DNA of 64,000 bases from Armatimonadota bacterium (GTDB taxonomy: Bacteria > Armatimonadota > Chthonomonadetes > Chthonomonadales > Chthonomonadaceae). Shown one piece after another: positions 27,276-36,115 of the stretch (positions within the stretch are counted from its first letter, which is position 1; every line of letters starts with the position of its first letter). The notes beneath the pieces are model-generated. The model worked only from the letters and a program-made list of their open reading frames with translations. It was not told the DNA's origin and did not search any database. The position numbers were made by a program, and so were the translations under genes. The stretch spans positions 186,001-250,000 of the forward strand of contig JAGWMJ010000002.1 in NCBI GenBank assembly GCA_028871815.1, in the 5' to 3' direction.

Positions 27276-27506
27276 CTATTCGTCCTCGCTGCTGTCGTCG
27301 AACTCCATCAGCCGTCTCAGCTGGTCGGCGCGGTTCGAAGCGCCGGCTTCGCGCGTGCGTAGCGCATCAATATCCTTTACGGCTACATACACCTGCTTGA
27401 CGCCGTCCAGGTCAACTCCGCCGATATTCAGCACCAACCATCCGTCGGTACTGCTGTGGCCCGGCATTGTGCGCGAAAACTGCATGCGACCGGAAGGAAA
27501 CAGCAT
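27276..27506 (-). CDS. Small protein of unknown function
   Basis: 76 residues with a convincing start: AAGGAG is seven bases before the ATG. No signal peptide. The middle contains GWLVLNIGGVDLDGVKQVYVAVKDIDALR, which looks like two beta strands and a helix, and the C-terminus is acidic (DDSSEDE). I do not recognise the family. It lies upstream of leuC on the same strand, with 57 bases between them, so it may share a transcript, but no functional link to leucine synthesis is evident. Confidence 0.65.
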   Translation of the reverse strand: MLFPSGRMQFSRTMPGHSSTDGWLVLNIGGVDLDGVKQVYVAVKDIDALRTREAGASNRADQLRRLMEFDDSSEDE

Positions 27507-27538
27507 GGCTAAACTCCTTTTTAGACCGGCGGCCCGGT

Positions 27539-27568
27539 TTGACAGTCTTTTCGAACGTGGTCTATACT
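27539..27568 (+). promoter_or_regulatory. Likely sigma-70 promoter for the aminotransferase gene
   Basis: TTGACA (27539-27544) and TATACT (27563-27568) with an 18-base spacer, about 145 bases before the aminotransferase start. Both boxes match the consensus well. Confidence 0.75.
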
Positions 27569-27714
27569 AGCCAATCTCGGCTTGTTGCCGTTTGGCCCGG
27601 TTCGTCCCACATGGTGCCGATCATCCTGCGCGACGCGCGCCACATCAACCTCGTCGCTGGCGAACCGGCGGTATCCGTTGACGGCTCACACCGTCGCTTG
27701 CCGGATTGCGGCCG

Positions 27715-28899
27715 ATGACAGCGCCGGCCATGCCGCTGAATGTAGCGGTTGAAGCCTGTCCGCCCTCCGGCATCCGACGCTACTTTGATGTTGAGCGGCG
27801 AATGCCGGGCAGCATATCCCTTGGAGTCGGCGAGCCGGACTTCAGCACTCCGGAGCCAATCCGCAACGCCGTAATCGCATCGCTTCAATCGGGTGAGACC
27901 TCGTACACCGCAAACAGTGGCCTGCCGGAACTTCGCGACGCCATCTGCCGGATGACCGCATCCTCCATCGATGTGGAGTACGATCCGGAAACGGAATGCC
28001 TGGTAACCGTTGGAGTCTCTGAGGGGCTGGACCTTGCCCTCCGCGCACTTTTGAACGCCGGCGACCAGGTAGTTGTGGCCGAGCCATGTTACGTGTCGTA
28101 TATACCCTGTATCCGCTTTGCTGGAGGCGTTGCAGTAACCGTGCCGACCAGCGCGTCGGAAGGATTTCGTTGCGATCCTGAGCGCGTTCTGGGCGCGATA
28201 ACACCGCGCACCAAAGCCATCCTGGTTGCATCACCTGCCAATCCCACAGGCGTCACGCAGAGTATTGACGATTTGAAAGCGATTGTTGATATCGCGGAAA
28301 AGTACGGTTTGTACATCATTTCCGATGAGATCTATGCGCGGCTGCGGTACGAAGGAGTGCACTCTAGTGCGGCTCAGTTCAACCGCGAGCGAACCATCCT
28401 TCTCAACGGATTCTCCAAAGCATACGCCATGACCGGATGGCGTGTTGCCTATGCCTGCGCTCCGCAACGCGTACTTTCATTGCTGGCGCGCATCCATCAG
28501 TACACCATGCTGTGCGCTCCCCGAGTTTCTCAGGTCGCTGCGTTGGAGGCCCTTCGTGTTGGCGAACCGTTCGTTCAAGCTATGCTGCAGGAATATGATG
28601 ATCGGCGCCGTTTCGTGGTGCAAGCGCTGCATACCGCGGGTTTGCCGTGTGTGACGCCGACCGGCGCCTTCTATGCTTTTCCCGACATTCGACCAACCGG
28701 CTTGACGTCGGACCGGTTTTGTGAGCGGCTCCTCGATGAGCAGCAACTTGCGGTTGTGCCCGGCAGCGCCTTTGGAAGCGCTGGCGAAGGCCATATACGC
28801 TGCTCATACGCGGCGTCAATGCAAAAGCTGCAAACCGCTATGGAGCGGCTGACGCAGTTTGTCCAGCCACTGATCCCACGCGAGGCAATTCCGCAATGA
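27715..28899 (+). CDS. Class I/II PLP-dependent aminotransferase
   Basis: 394 residues, the usual size for fold-type I aminotransferases (AspC/PatA-like). Motifs in order: LGVGEPDFSTP near residue 35; SPANPTGV with the Asn that contacts PLP near residue 178; SDEIYARLRY with the Asp that binds the PLP nitrogen; and NGFSKAYAMTGWRVAY with the Schiff-base Lys near residue 237. The Arg that binds the substrate carboxylate is likely in GHIRCSYA near residue 365. Substrate cannot be fixed from sequence; aspartate or aromatic amino acids are common in this group. The ATG at 27715 has no clear Shine-Dalgarno, and a TTG nine bases earlier is possible. The stop overlaps the next start by four bases (ATGA). 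Confidence 0.92.
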   Translation: MTAPAMPLNVAVEACPPSGIRRYFDVERRMPGSISLGVGEPDFSTPEPIRNAVIASLQSGETSYTANSGLPELRDAICRMTASSIDVEYDPETECLVTVGVSEGLDLALRALLNAGDQVVVAEPCYVSYIPCIRFAGGVAVTVPTSASEGFRCDPERVLGAITPRTKAILVASPANPTGVTQSIDDLKAIVDIAEKYGLYIISDEIYARLRYEGVHSSAAQFNRERTILLNGFSKAYAMTGWRVAYACAPQRVLSLLARIHQYTMLCAPRVSQVAALEALRVGEPFVQAMLQEYDDRRRFVVQALHTAGLPCVTPTGAFYAFPDIRPTGLTSDRFCERLLDEQQLAVVPGSAFGSAGEGHIRCSYAASMQKLQTAMERLTQFVQPLIPREAIPQ

Positions 28900-30107
28900 C
28901 CATTATCGCGCCGGATGGCGCAACCGACAATCGGCGCGTCGTCCTCATTAAGAGTATTGCAACACATAATCGCTTTTACGCATTGGTCGAGCCCGACAGC
29001 GGCATCCATAACGCCGATACAGTGAGTTCCATTCCCGAACACCTGGTTCTGGGAATCGCCTATCCGTGCCTGGAGGATGGGCTGAACGATTTTGCCGTTA
29101 TCCGCACCACATTTGAAACGCTGGATGTATTTCCCGCCGACGATCCCATCCGCCCGGAGATGTTGGAGATCATCGACGATGCAAAGGCCAACCTGCTGCG
29201 GCGTCTCCAGGAACTGGCAGACAAGTTTCGAGATCGAAAAGCACACTTTTTGGGTACGGAATACACCGAATTCAAGCGCTCAGCTATCGATATCATTCAA
29301 CGTGGATGCCCGCGCCGGAATCTCGACAGCATGATGAAGCTGAACGTGTTTGGCTCGGTCGCCGCCTCGGAAGCAGCGCTTGGCTCCGGCGGCGATGACC
29401 TGATGTATCGGCTTGAAATTCAATACCGTGATGCCGCCGAGCTCGTCGGACTTTCGCCTCGCGAGTTTATCGTCGGCCTGTTCGGCGAGATCATTCAGAG
29501 CGTCATTGACACGGCCAACTACCAGAACCGATACCTTTTCGACCGCAACGTGTTCCAAAAGTTCATCGCGGTGATGTTTATCAACTACGCAACCACCGAC
29601 CCGATGTTCTATGGCATTAACAAAAAAGACTACGCCGTGTCCGGCGATCGCGATATGGACGATACGCCTCTGTATGTGGCGATCGGCCGCGAACTGCGAG
29701 ATATCGAAGCCGGTCGTATTGACGTTTCATCCGCGGAACACGGCGGACTTGAGGGAATAACCCAACAGCCCACATCCACGACACAAAGGCTCGACACGAT
29801 CCAGCTGCCGGCCCAGGAAGAGCCTGCCGCGCAGGTCCTGCGCGCGGCATTCACCGATTTTGACACGGCATCGGAACTGCTGCCCAGCGAACTGGTGCTC
29901 GAGGATGTCCTTCTCGGTCCGCTCACTTCTCTATGCTCGGCGGCATCCTTGCTGGGCAGGAAAAACGACCCGGAAACGCAGCGGTTTGCTCGCGTGGTTC
30001 TGGCAGATGCATCGCGTATTGTGCAGGAGTTGAAACGCCTGGGCACCATATCGGAATTGGTAAATGACCCGGCTGCCCGCGAATTGGAGAGGCTCGGTAA
30101 TCTGTGA
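28896..30107 (+). CDS. Protein of unknown function, translationally coupled to the aminotransferase
   Basis: 403 residues whose ATG overlaps the aminotransferase stop. No signal peptide or membrane segment. Residues 1-100 are beta-rich and start with a strand (VVLIKSIATHNRFYALVEPDSG). The rest is mainly helical, with LLRRLQELADKFRDRKAHFLG near residue 107 and REFIVGLFGEIIQSVIDTANYQNRY near residue 190. The last quarter has a Gln/Thr-rich linker and then amphipathic helices. No catalytic or nucleotide-binding motif is apparent and I cannot name a family. The tight coupling suggests a function with the aminotransferase, or joint expression with the next gene, squalene-hopene cyclase, which starts 90 bases later. 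Confidence 0.7.
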   Translation: MTIIAPDGATDNRRVVLIKSIATHNRFYALVEPDSGIHNADTVSSIPEHLVLGIAYPCLEDGLNDFAVIRTTFETLDVFPADDPIRPEMLEIIDDAKANLLRRLQELADKFRDRKAHFLGTEYTEFKRSAIDIIQRGCPRRNLDSMMKLNVFGSVAASEAALGSGGDDLMYRLEIQYRDAAELVGLSPREFIVGLFGEIIQSVIDTANYQNRYLFDRNVFQKFIAVMFINYATTDPMFYGINKKDYAVSGDRDMDDTPLYVAIGRELRDIEAGRIDVSSAEHGGLEGITQQPTSTTQRLDTIQLPAQEEPAAQVLRAAFTDFDTASELLPSELVLEDVLLGPLTSLCSAASLLGRKNDPETQRFARVVLADASRIVQELKRLGTISELVNDPAARELERLGNL

Positions 30108-30197
30108 CACAGCGGCGCTCGCCAGCGGCGTATTGCGGAGGTCTCCGTTGAGCGCACCGGCGATTGTGTTGAAGTCAATTGGAAGGACAACTCGCCG

Positions 30198-32264
30198 TTG
30201 ACCACGCATGCAGACCACACCAGCGCCGCACGTTTGCAGGAGACCTCGGCAACTGTGCCGTGGCGGAATCTGGCGAACAGCGGCTCGGGGGTGTTGAATC
30301 GCGTCCACGCTGCCATCGCGCACGCCACCCGGCGCCTGCTGGACCAGCAGCGGCCGGAGGGGTGCTGGGTGGCGGAACTGGAAGGGGACACAATCCTCGA
30401 AAGCGAGTATATCCTTCTCCTGCAGTTCCTCGGTAAGCGAGATCCCGAGAAGTTCCGCAAACTGGCGAACTACATCCGCCGCTGGCAGCATGCCGACGGA
30501 TACTGGCCAATTTACCCCGGCGGTCCACCGGACGTAAGCGCGTCGGTCAAGGCATACTTCGCGTGCAAGCTTGCCGGATATACCGGAACCGAGGCCTTTA
30601 TGCGCCGCGCCCGCAAAGCTATTCTCAAGGCCGGCGGCGTTACCACCTGTAACACGTTCACCAAGCTGTATCTCTCGATGTTTGGGCAGTACGATTGGCA
30701 CGGCGTGCCCACAATCCCGCCCGAAACCATCCTGCTGCCGCCCTGGTTTTACTTTAATATCTACGCCATGTCATCCTGGTCACGCGCAATCCTCGTTCCG
30801 CTGGCCGTGATGAACGCGCGCAAGCCGTTTCGGGCCGTACCCCGTGATGCCTCAATCGACGAACTTTTCGTCGGTGGCCGTGATAAGCGGCGGATGAAAC
30901 TGCACTGGGACCGCCATCCGTTGAGCTGGCGCAACGTCTTTCTGGTGGTCGATAGACTCCTCAAGTTATACGATGCCAGCCCGGTGAAGCCGTTCCGGAA
31001 GCTGGCCCTGCAGCGCTCACTGCAGTGGCTCATCACCCGTGAGGATGGTAGCGGCGGCTTGGGCGCCATCTTCCCGGCAATGACGCATGCCATCATGGCC
31101 TACAAATGCATGGGCCTGGCTGACGACCACCCGGTCGTCAAAAAGGAGTTGGCCGAACTTGCTGCGTTCGAAATTGAGCACGATGACACGATCCGCCTCC
31201 AGCCATGCGTCTCTCCGGTCTGGGATACAGCCATCTCAGTGAATGCATTGATGGATGCCGGCGTTCCAGCCGACCATGACGCCATCCGTTCGGCCCGAAG
31301 CTGGTTGATCTCCAAGCAGACCAGCACCAAAGGTGATTGGGCCGTCTCGGTGAGGAACGTGGAGCCCGGCGGCTGGTTTTTTGAAGACGAAAACGAGTTC
31401 TATCCCGACGTGGATGACACCGTGATGGTTCTTATGGCCCTGTACAAGAGTTCCTGTCCCTCCGGAGAGCACTGGTCCGATGCGCCGGCGGAAGTCCGTG
31501 GCGCCATGGAGCGGGCGCTGAATTGGGTGTTTGCGATGCAGAACCGCGATGGCGGGTGGGCCAGCTTCGATAAGAACAACAACAAAACTCTTTTTCAATA
31601 CGTGCCGTATGCCGACCACAACGCGATGCTCGACCCGTCGTCCGTCGATATCACGGCACGTACGCTGGAGATGTGCTCATTCTACAGCTTGGGCCGCTCC
31701 GACCGGCGCGTGCAGCGGGCGCTCAACTACATCTATCGAGAACAAGATGCCGATGGTTCGTTTTTTGGCCGTTGGGGCGTGAACTTCATTTACGGCACGT
31801 GGCAGGCGCTGCGCGGTTTGGCGCTCATCGGCGAGGACATGGATGCGGAGCCCGTACAGCGGGCTGTGCGCTGGCTTCAGAGTGTGCAGAACGACGACGG
31901 AGGGTGGGGCGAAACCTGCGGCTCCTACGATGACGGACATCCCAAGGCCACCGGTCCCAGCACACCTTCACAGGCCGCGTGGGCACTGATGGGGCTCTTC
32001 AGCGGTGGCGACTACACGAGCGATACCGTCCAGCGCGGCGTCGATTATCTGTTGCGCGGGCAAAACGCCGATGGCACGTGGGAGGAAGACGCATTTACAG
32101 GAACAGGCTTCCCACGCGTCTTTTATCTGCGATACCACTACTATTGTCACTACTTTCCACTTTGGGCACTTGCACAGTACTACCGCGTACGCTCCGGAGG
32201 TGTCCCGGATCCATTGATCCCGGAGCTGCCGGCCGGCGAGAGGTTTGCGAACCTCGAAGTCTGA
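30198..32264 (+). CDS. shc: Squalene-hopene cyclase
   Basis: Cyclises squalene to hopene/diplopterol at the membrane, the committed step of hopanoid synthesis. 688 residues from a TTG with GGAAGGA ten bases upstream; the family is usually about 630-680, and the extra length is N-terminal. The catalytic DVDD motif is near residues 404-407. QW motifs are visible: QNRDGGWASF near 448, REQDADGSFFGRWG near 515 and QNDDGGWGE near 562. The family's GTWQAL segment follows the second of these. No other hopanoid genes (hpn or isp) are adjacent. Hopanoids stabilise the envelope of diderm bacteria, which fits the outer-membrane proteins elsewhere in the window. Confidence 0.95.
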   Translation: MTTHADHTSAARLQETSATVPWRNLANSGSGVLNRVHAAIAHATRRLLDQQRPEGCWVAELEGDTILESEYILLLQFLGKRDPEKFRKLANYIRRWQHADGYWPIYPGGPPDVSASVKAYFACKLAGYTGTEAFMRRARKAILKAGGVTTCNTFTKLYLSMFGQYDWHGVPTIPPETILLPPWFYFNIYAMSSWSRAILVPLAVMNARKPFRAVPRDASIDELFVGGRDKRRMKLHWDRHPLSWRNVFLVVDRLLKLYDASPVKPFRKLALQRSLQWLITREDGSGGLGAIFPAMTHAIMAYKCMGLADDHPVVKKELAELAAFEIEHDDTIRLQPCVSPVWDTAISVNALMDAGVPADHDAIRSARSWLISKQTSTKGDWAVSVRNVEPGGWFFEDENEFYPDVDDTVMVLMALYKSSCPSGEHWSDAPAEVRGAMERALNWVFAMQNRDGGWASFDKNNNKTLFQYVPYADHNAMLDPSSVDITARTLEMCSFYSLGRSDRRVQRALNYIYREQDADGSFFGRWGVNFIYGTWQALRGLALIGEDMDAEPVQRAVRWLQSVQNDDGGWGETCGSYDDGHPKATGPSTPSQAAWALMGLFSGGDYTSDTVQRGVDYLLRGQNADGTWEEDAFTGTGFPRVFYLRYHYYCHYFPLWALAQYYRVRSGGVPDPLIPELPAGERFANLEV

Positions 32265-32340
32265 CGCGTTCCGCACTCCTCCGGCCCACGGTTTACTGCG
32301 CTCCGTGCCTTTGTGCGGGCGGCTTTGGTATAATGGAGCC

Positions 32341-32475
32341 GTGCGCCGCGGCATTGAGAGCCGGGCCAGACGCAGCAGCAGGCCGACGAACCGTGTCAGG
32401 ATCGGAAGGTAGCAGCACTAAGCCGGACCTCCTGTGTGCGCTCTGATAACCCGGCTCTGAATGCCGCGCGCCGCA
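32341..32475 (+). ncRNA. ffs: Signal recognition particle RNA (small bacterial, 4.5S type)
   Basis: The conserved apical domain is unmistakable: GTGTCAGGATCGGAAGGTAGCAG at about 32394-32416, the tetraloop/internal-loop region bound by Ffh. A long stem joins 32343-32365 to 32450-32474 (GCGCCGCGGCATT... with ...AATGCCGCGCGCCGC). A TATAAT lies at 32329-32334, so transcription would start near 32341. A -35 box is poor. Total length is about 135 bases, with no Alu domain. ffs next to dnaX is a common bacterial arrangement. The exact ends are estimates. Confidence 0.9.
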
Positions 32476-32491
32476 ATCCGGAAATATGGCC

Positions 32492-32539
32492 AAACTGCCG
32501 TGAATGGAGCGCCAGCCGGCGTTCCATTCACGGCAGTTT
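32492..32539 (+). terminator. Long hairpin between ffs and dnaX
   Basis: A 21-base stem with one G-U pair: left arm 32492-32512, six-base loop, right arm 32519-32539, which ends in TTT followed by CCCTT. It probably ends the SRP RNA transcript. It also sits 10 bases before the dnaX ATG, in the position where a Shine-Dalgarno would be expected. Confidence 0.75.
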
Positions 32540-32549
32540 CCCTTATGGC

Positions 32550-34193
32550 ATGACCTACGTAGCCCTATACCGCAAATACCGATCGCAAACGTTCGATGAA
32601 GTGATGGGCCAGGAGCACATCACCACCACGCTTCGAAACGCCATCCGGCTCGGCCGAATCGGGCATGCATACCTCTTCTACGGAGCGCGAGGTTGTGGCA
32701 AAACCAGCACGGCAAGGCTGCTGGCCCGCGCCGTGAACTGCGCGGCCGGCGATGGTCCCACGCCGGATCCGTGCGGCGTCTGCTCAATCTGCACATCGAT
32801 CCGAGCCGGTAGCTGTATGGATGTTATGGAAATGGACGCTGCCAGCGAAACGGGCATCGACGATGTGCGCGAAAAGGTAATTGAGAATGTGCAGTATGCG
32901 CCTGTAGAGGCGCGCTATCGCGTGTACATCATCGACGAAGTCCACGACCTCTCGGCGAAAGCCTTTGACGCGCTCCTCAAAACCCTTGAGGAGCCACCGC
33001 CTCATGTCATATTCATTCTTGCAACCACCGAACTTCAGAAGGTTCCCGTTACGATACGGTCGCGCTGCCAGCCGTTCCATTTTCGCCGCGGCGGTATCGA
33101 TGATCTTGCGAGAGCGGTACAGCGTGTCGTGGATGCTGAAGCGATCACGGCCGACGCGGCAGCCGTTCGCGCAATTGCTCGGGCTGCGGACGGCTCGTGG
33201 CGCGACGCTCTCTCCATCCTCGAACAGGTGCTCGCTTACTCCGACGGCGGCATCACGCTCGAGACGGTGGAGCGCGCCATCGGCGCCGTAAGCGCCGATA
33301 TGTTGGACCGGATCGCCGATGCCATTGTCGCGGCCGAGTGGGATACGACGCTGGCATTATCAGCAACTCTGGTTGACGGTGGCCGCGACATACGGCAACT
33401 TATCTCGGGCCTTGCATTTTATCTACGCGACTTGATGTTGGTGGCTGTCGGCGCCCGGGGCACGGCGGAGGCGGAACTGGGAAAGGAGCGCGTCGATGCG
33501 CTTGCCGCGCGGGCGGCAAAACTGTCGCCTGCCATCATCCTGAGGATGATGGATCAAATCGCACAGGCCGAACGTGACATGCGCGTTACCAGCCAGCACC
33601 GATGGCTCTTTGAGCGCACGCTGCTCGAGATGTGCGTACTCGTTCAGGCGGATCCCGGCGCCGCTGCATTACCTCGCGACGCGAACAGCCGTAGCGAAGC
33701 GCCGGTACCGGCAGATCGGCCGCGCGCGACCACGGGCGCCACGCATCCACCGAGCTCACCCACAACGCCCGCCCCTGCTCCAATGGCGCAGTTCGCCGAA
33801 CCGATTACGGCGGCCGCGCTTACACGTGTCTGGAGCGACTTCGTAGCTGCATTCAAGACGGTCAGCAAGCTGGGCGCTGCCTATCTCGCACACGCAAAGG
33901 TCGAGTCGGCGGAACAGCAAGTGATCCGCCTGGCGTTCGACGATCCCGCCATTCTGGAGCGTGTTGTGCTGAAGCGCAACCTGGTGGAAGAGCGCCTTAA
34001 TGCCTTCCTGAACGTGAACGGTTGGACGATTGACTGCGTTGCTGCCGCAACCTCCAAACTTCCGGTGAGTAACTCAGGCGCGCACGGCAAGTCCGACACG
34101 GCCGTACCGGGCGAGGCCGATCGGCCGGAGGTGGTGAACTCGGCGCTCCAGCTCTTTGGCGGCGAAGTGGTATCTTCACATCAACTGGAATAA
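32550..34193 (+). CDS. dnaX: DNA polymerase III subunit gamma/tau
   Basis: Clamp-loader ATPase, 547 residues from the ATG at 32550, the first codon of the conserved YVALYRKYRSQTFDEVMGQEH N-terminus. The Walker A GARGCGKTS is near residues 44-52. The zinc-binding cysteines are in CAAGDGPTPDPCGVCSICTS, and IIDEVHDLS is the Walker B (near residue 130) with its usual DExH-like form. The SRC sensor-1-like arginine is in TIRSRCQPFHF. The tau-type C-terminus has a Pro/Ala-rich linker and a final helical domain. No Shine-Dalgarno precedes the ATG; a strong hairpin occupies that place. ybaB and recR follow, the common dnaX-ybaB-recR order. I see no obvious slippery frameshift site for a gamma form. 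Confidence 0.95.
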   Translation: MTYVALYRKYRSQTFDEVMGQEHITTTLRNAIRLGRIGHAYLFYGARGCGKTSTARLLARAVNCAAGDGPTPDPCGVCSICTSIRAGSCMDVMEMDAASETGIDDVREKVIENVQYAPVEARYRVYIIDEVHDLSAKAFDALLKTLEEPPPHVIFILATTELQKVPVTIRSRCQPFHFRRGGIDDLARAVQRVVDAEAITADAAAVRAIARAADGSWRDALSILEQVLAYSDGGITLETVERAIGAVSADMLDRIADAIVAAEWDTTLALSATLVDGGRDIRQLISGLAFYLRDLMLVAVGARGTAEAELGKERVDALAARAAKLSPAIILRMMDQIAQAERDMRVTSQHRWLFERTLLEMCVLVQADPGAAALPRDANSRSEAPVPADRPRATTGATHPPSSPTTPAPAPMAQFAEPITAAALTRVWSDFVAAFKTVSKLGAAYLAHAKVESAEQQVIRLAFDDPAILERVVLKRNLVEERLNAFLNVNGWTIDCVAAATSKLPVSNSGAHGKSDTAVPGEADRPEVVNSALQLFGGEVVSSHQLE

Positions 34194-34203
34194 GGAGGCG
34201 AAA

Positions 34204-34566
34204 ATGACGCGTTTCGGCGGCCTGCCCGGCGGCTTGGGCTCACTTGGCAACATGCAGAAACTGATGCAGCAGGCGCAAAAGATGCAGCAGGACGCCGCAC
34301 GCCTGCAGGATGAGATGAAAGACGCAAGGTACCAGGCCAGTTCCGGTGGTGGTGTCGTAACGGCTACGGTGGATGGCTTCGGCCACCTCATCAACCTGGA
34401 AATCAAGCCCGAAGTGTGTGATCCGGATGACGTCCAAATGCTGCAGGATCTGGTACTGACGGCGGTTACCGATGCCGCACACACCGCGGAAACCGATCAG
34501 CAAAACAGGATGTCGGCAATAACGCAGGAACTCGGAGATCTTAAGTTGCCGCCGGGTCTGGTTTAG
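34204..34566 (+). CDS. ybaB: YbaB/EbfC family nucleoid-associated protein
   Basis: 120 residues from the ATG at 34204, which has AGGAGG close upstream and starts 10 bases after the dnaX stop. The fold is the YbaB tweezer: an N-terminal helix rich in Met/Gln (MQKLMQQAQKMQQDAARLQD) followed by a small beta sheet with SSGGGVVTATVDGFGHL and a C-terminal helix. The Gly-rich N-terminus (GGLPGGLGSLG) is typical. The protein binds DNA as a dimer and is encoded with dnaX and recR in most bacteria. No enzymatic function is known for the family. Confidence 0.95.
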   Translation: MTRFGGLPGGLGSLGNMQKLMQQAQKMQQDAARLQDEMKDARYQASSGGGVVTATVDGFGHLINLEIKPEVCDPDDVQMLQDLVLTAVTDAAHTAETDQQNRMSAITQELGDLKLPPGLV

Positions 34567-34595
34567 CGGACCGGAAGCAGGAGGGTTATCCGTCT

Positions 34596-35192
34596 TTGCA
34601 CTATGCGCGACCGCTTGCTCAACTGGTGGCGGAATTGGAGCGTCTTCCGGGCGTGGGGCCAAAATCCGCTCAGCGACTTGCGTTCCACATCTTGAAACGC
34701 CCTCAGGAGGAAGTTGACCGGCTGACACAGGCGATGATCCTGGTGAAACAGACGATTCATCTTTGCGATGAGTGCTACAACTTCACCGATAGAGCTACGT
34801 GCGAAATCTGCAGCGATTCCCGGCGAGACAGGTCGGTGATCTGCATCGTGGCCGATCCGCGCGACCTCATTGCGATGGAAAAAACGAATGAGTTCAAAGG
34901 TCTGTATCACGTTCTACAGGGGGTTATCTCGCCCATGGACAACATCGGGCCCGATGCCCTGCGCATCCGGGAACTCTTTCCACGGGTGGCCGCGGGAGTC
35001 CGCGAAGTGATACTGGCTTTGAACCCTACAACCGAGGGTCAAACCACGGCGCTCTATCTTGCCGCGCGCCTCCGCAGTCTTGACGTTAAAGTAACGCAGA
35101 TATCCCATGGATTGCCGGCCGGTGGAGATCTGGATTATGCCGACCAGGCCACCCTGATTGCCGCCCTGCAGTGGCGGCGCGAAATGAATTAA
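34596..35192 (+). CDS. recR: Recombination mediator RecR
   Basis: Acts with RecF and RecO to load RecA on gapped DNA. 198 residues, standard length. It starts with a TTG at 34596, supported by AGGAGGG ten bases upstream. The N-terminal helix-hairpin-helix reads [18 protein letters not shown]. The C4 zinc finger is CDEC...CEIC near residues 57-72. The Toprim domain follows ([17 protein letters not shown]) and ends with the conserved [18 protein letters not shown]. pdxS begins 14 bases after the stop, behind its own strong Shine-Dalgarno, so the transcript probably continues. Confidence 0.96.
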   Translation: MHYARPLAQLVAELERLPGVGPKSAQRLAFHILKRPQEEVDRLTQAMILVKQTIHLCDECYNFTDRATCEICSDSRRDRSVICIVADPRDLIAMEKTNEFKGLYHVLQGVISPMDNIGPDALRIRELFPRVAAGVREVILALNPTTEGQTTALYLAARLRSLDVKVTQISHGLPAGGDLDYADQATLIAALQWRREMN

Positions 35193-35206
35193 GGAGGCGA
35201 AAGAGA

Positions 35207-36103
35207 ATGAACGACTTCGAAACACAGAAATCTACCTGGCGGACCAAGGTTGGCCTGGCGGAGATGCTCAAGGGCGGCGTGATCATGGACGTGGTCACTG
35301 CAGAGCAGGCGGTCATTGCCCAGAAAGCCGGTGCCGTGGCCGTAATGGCACTGGAGCGCGTACCGGCAGATATCCGGCGGGACGGCGGTGTGGCGCGAAT
35401 GTCGGATCCGCGTATGATCAAGGCGATCATGAATGCTGTTACCATCCCGGTGATGGCCAAATGCAGGATTGGCCACTTTGTGGAAGCGCAGATACTCCAG
35501 GCAATTGGCGTGGACTACGTGGATGAGAGCGAAGTGCTGACGCCCGCTGACGAGGAGAACCACGTAGATAAGCACGGATTCAAAGTGCCCTTTGTCTGTG
35601 GCTGCCGGAACCTGGGCGAGGCGCTTCGTAGAATCGGAGAAGGCGCCGCGATGATCCGCACCAAGGGTGAGGCCGGCACGGGCAACATTGTGGAGGCGGT
35701 ACGACATATGCGCTCGGTTACCGGGGAGATGCGTCGCATCCAGAGTTTGCGGCCGGAGGAACTGATGGTGGCCGCCCGTGACTTGAAGGCTCCATATGAT
35801 CTGGTGGCCGAGATTCACAAAACCGGCAAACTTCCGGTACCCAACTTCAGCGCAGGCGGCGTCGCTACGCCGGCCGACGCCGCTTTGATGATGCAGCTTG
35901 GAGCGGAAGCGGTATTCGTAGGTAGCGGCATCTTCAAGTCGGCCGATCCAGCCGATCGAGCGCGCGCTATCGTTGATGCGGTGGCTCACTTTGCCGATGC
36001 CGACAAGTTGGCAGAAGCGTCGGACGGCCTTGGCGACGCCATGCCCGGGTTGGATGTGCGAAATATGGACGAATCCGAGCGCATGGCCGTGCGTGGCTGG
36101 TAG
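35207..36103 (+). CDS. pdxS: Pyridoxal 5'-phosphate synthase, PdxS subunit
   Basis: Builds PLP from ribose 5-phosphate, glyceraldehyde 3-phosphate and ammonia. 298 residues, close to the usual 294. The ATG at 35207 follows AAGGAGG. The first catalytic Lys is in [15 protein letters not shown] near residue 83, with the second in the [14 protein letters not shown]-like segment here written [12 protein letters not shown]. Phosphate-binding glycines are near the C-terminus (FVGSGIFKS). The TIM barrel is complete. The glutaminase partner PdxT is not adjacent and must be encoded elsewhere or replaced by another ammonia source. The gene follows recR by 14 bases in the same direction. Confidence 0.97.
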   Translation: MNDFETQKSTWRTKVGLAEMLKGGVIMDVVTAEQAVIAQKAGAVAVMALERVPADIRRDGGVARMSDPRMIKAIMNAVTIPVMAKCRIGHFVEAQILQAIGVDYVDESEVLTPADEENHVDKHGFKVPFVCGCRNLGEALRRIGEGAAMIRTKGEAGTGNIVEAVRHMRSVTGEMRRIQSLRPEELMVAARDLKAPYDLVAEIHKTGKLPVPNFSAGGVATPADAALMMQLGAEAVFVGSGIFKSADPADRARAIVDAVAHFADADKLAEASDGLGDAMPGLDVRNMDESERMAVRGW

Positions 36104-36115
36104 GTGGCAAGCGAA

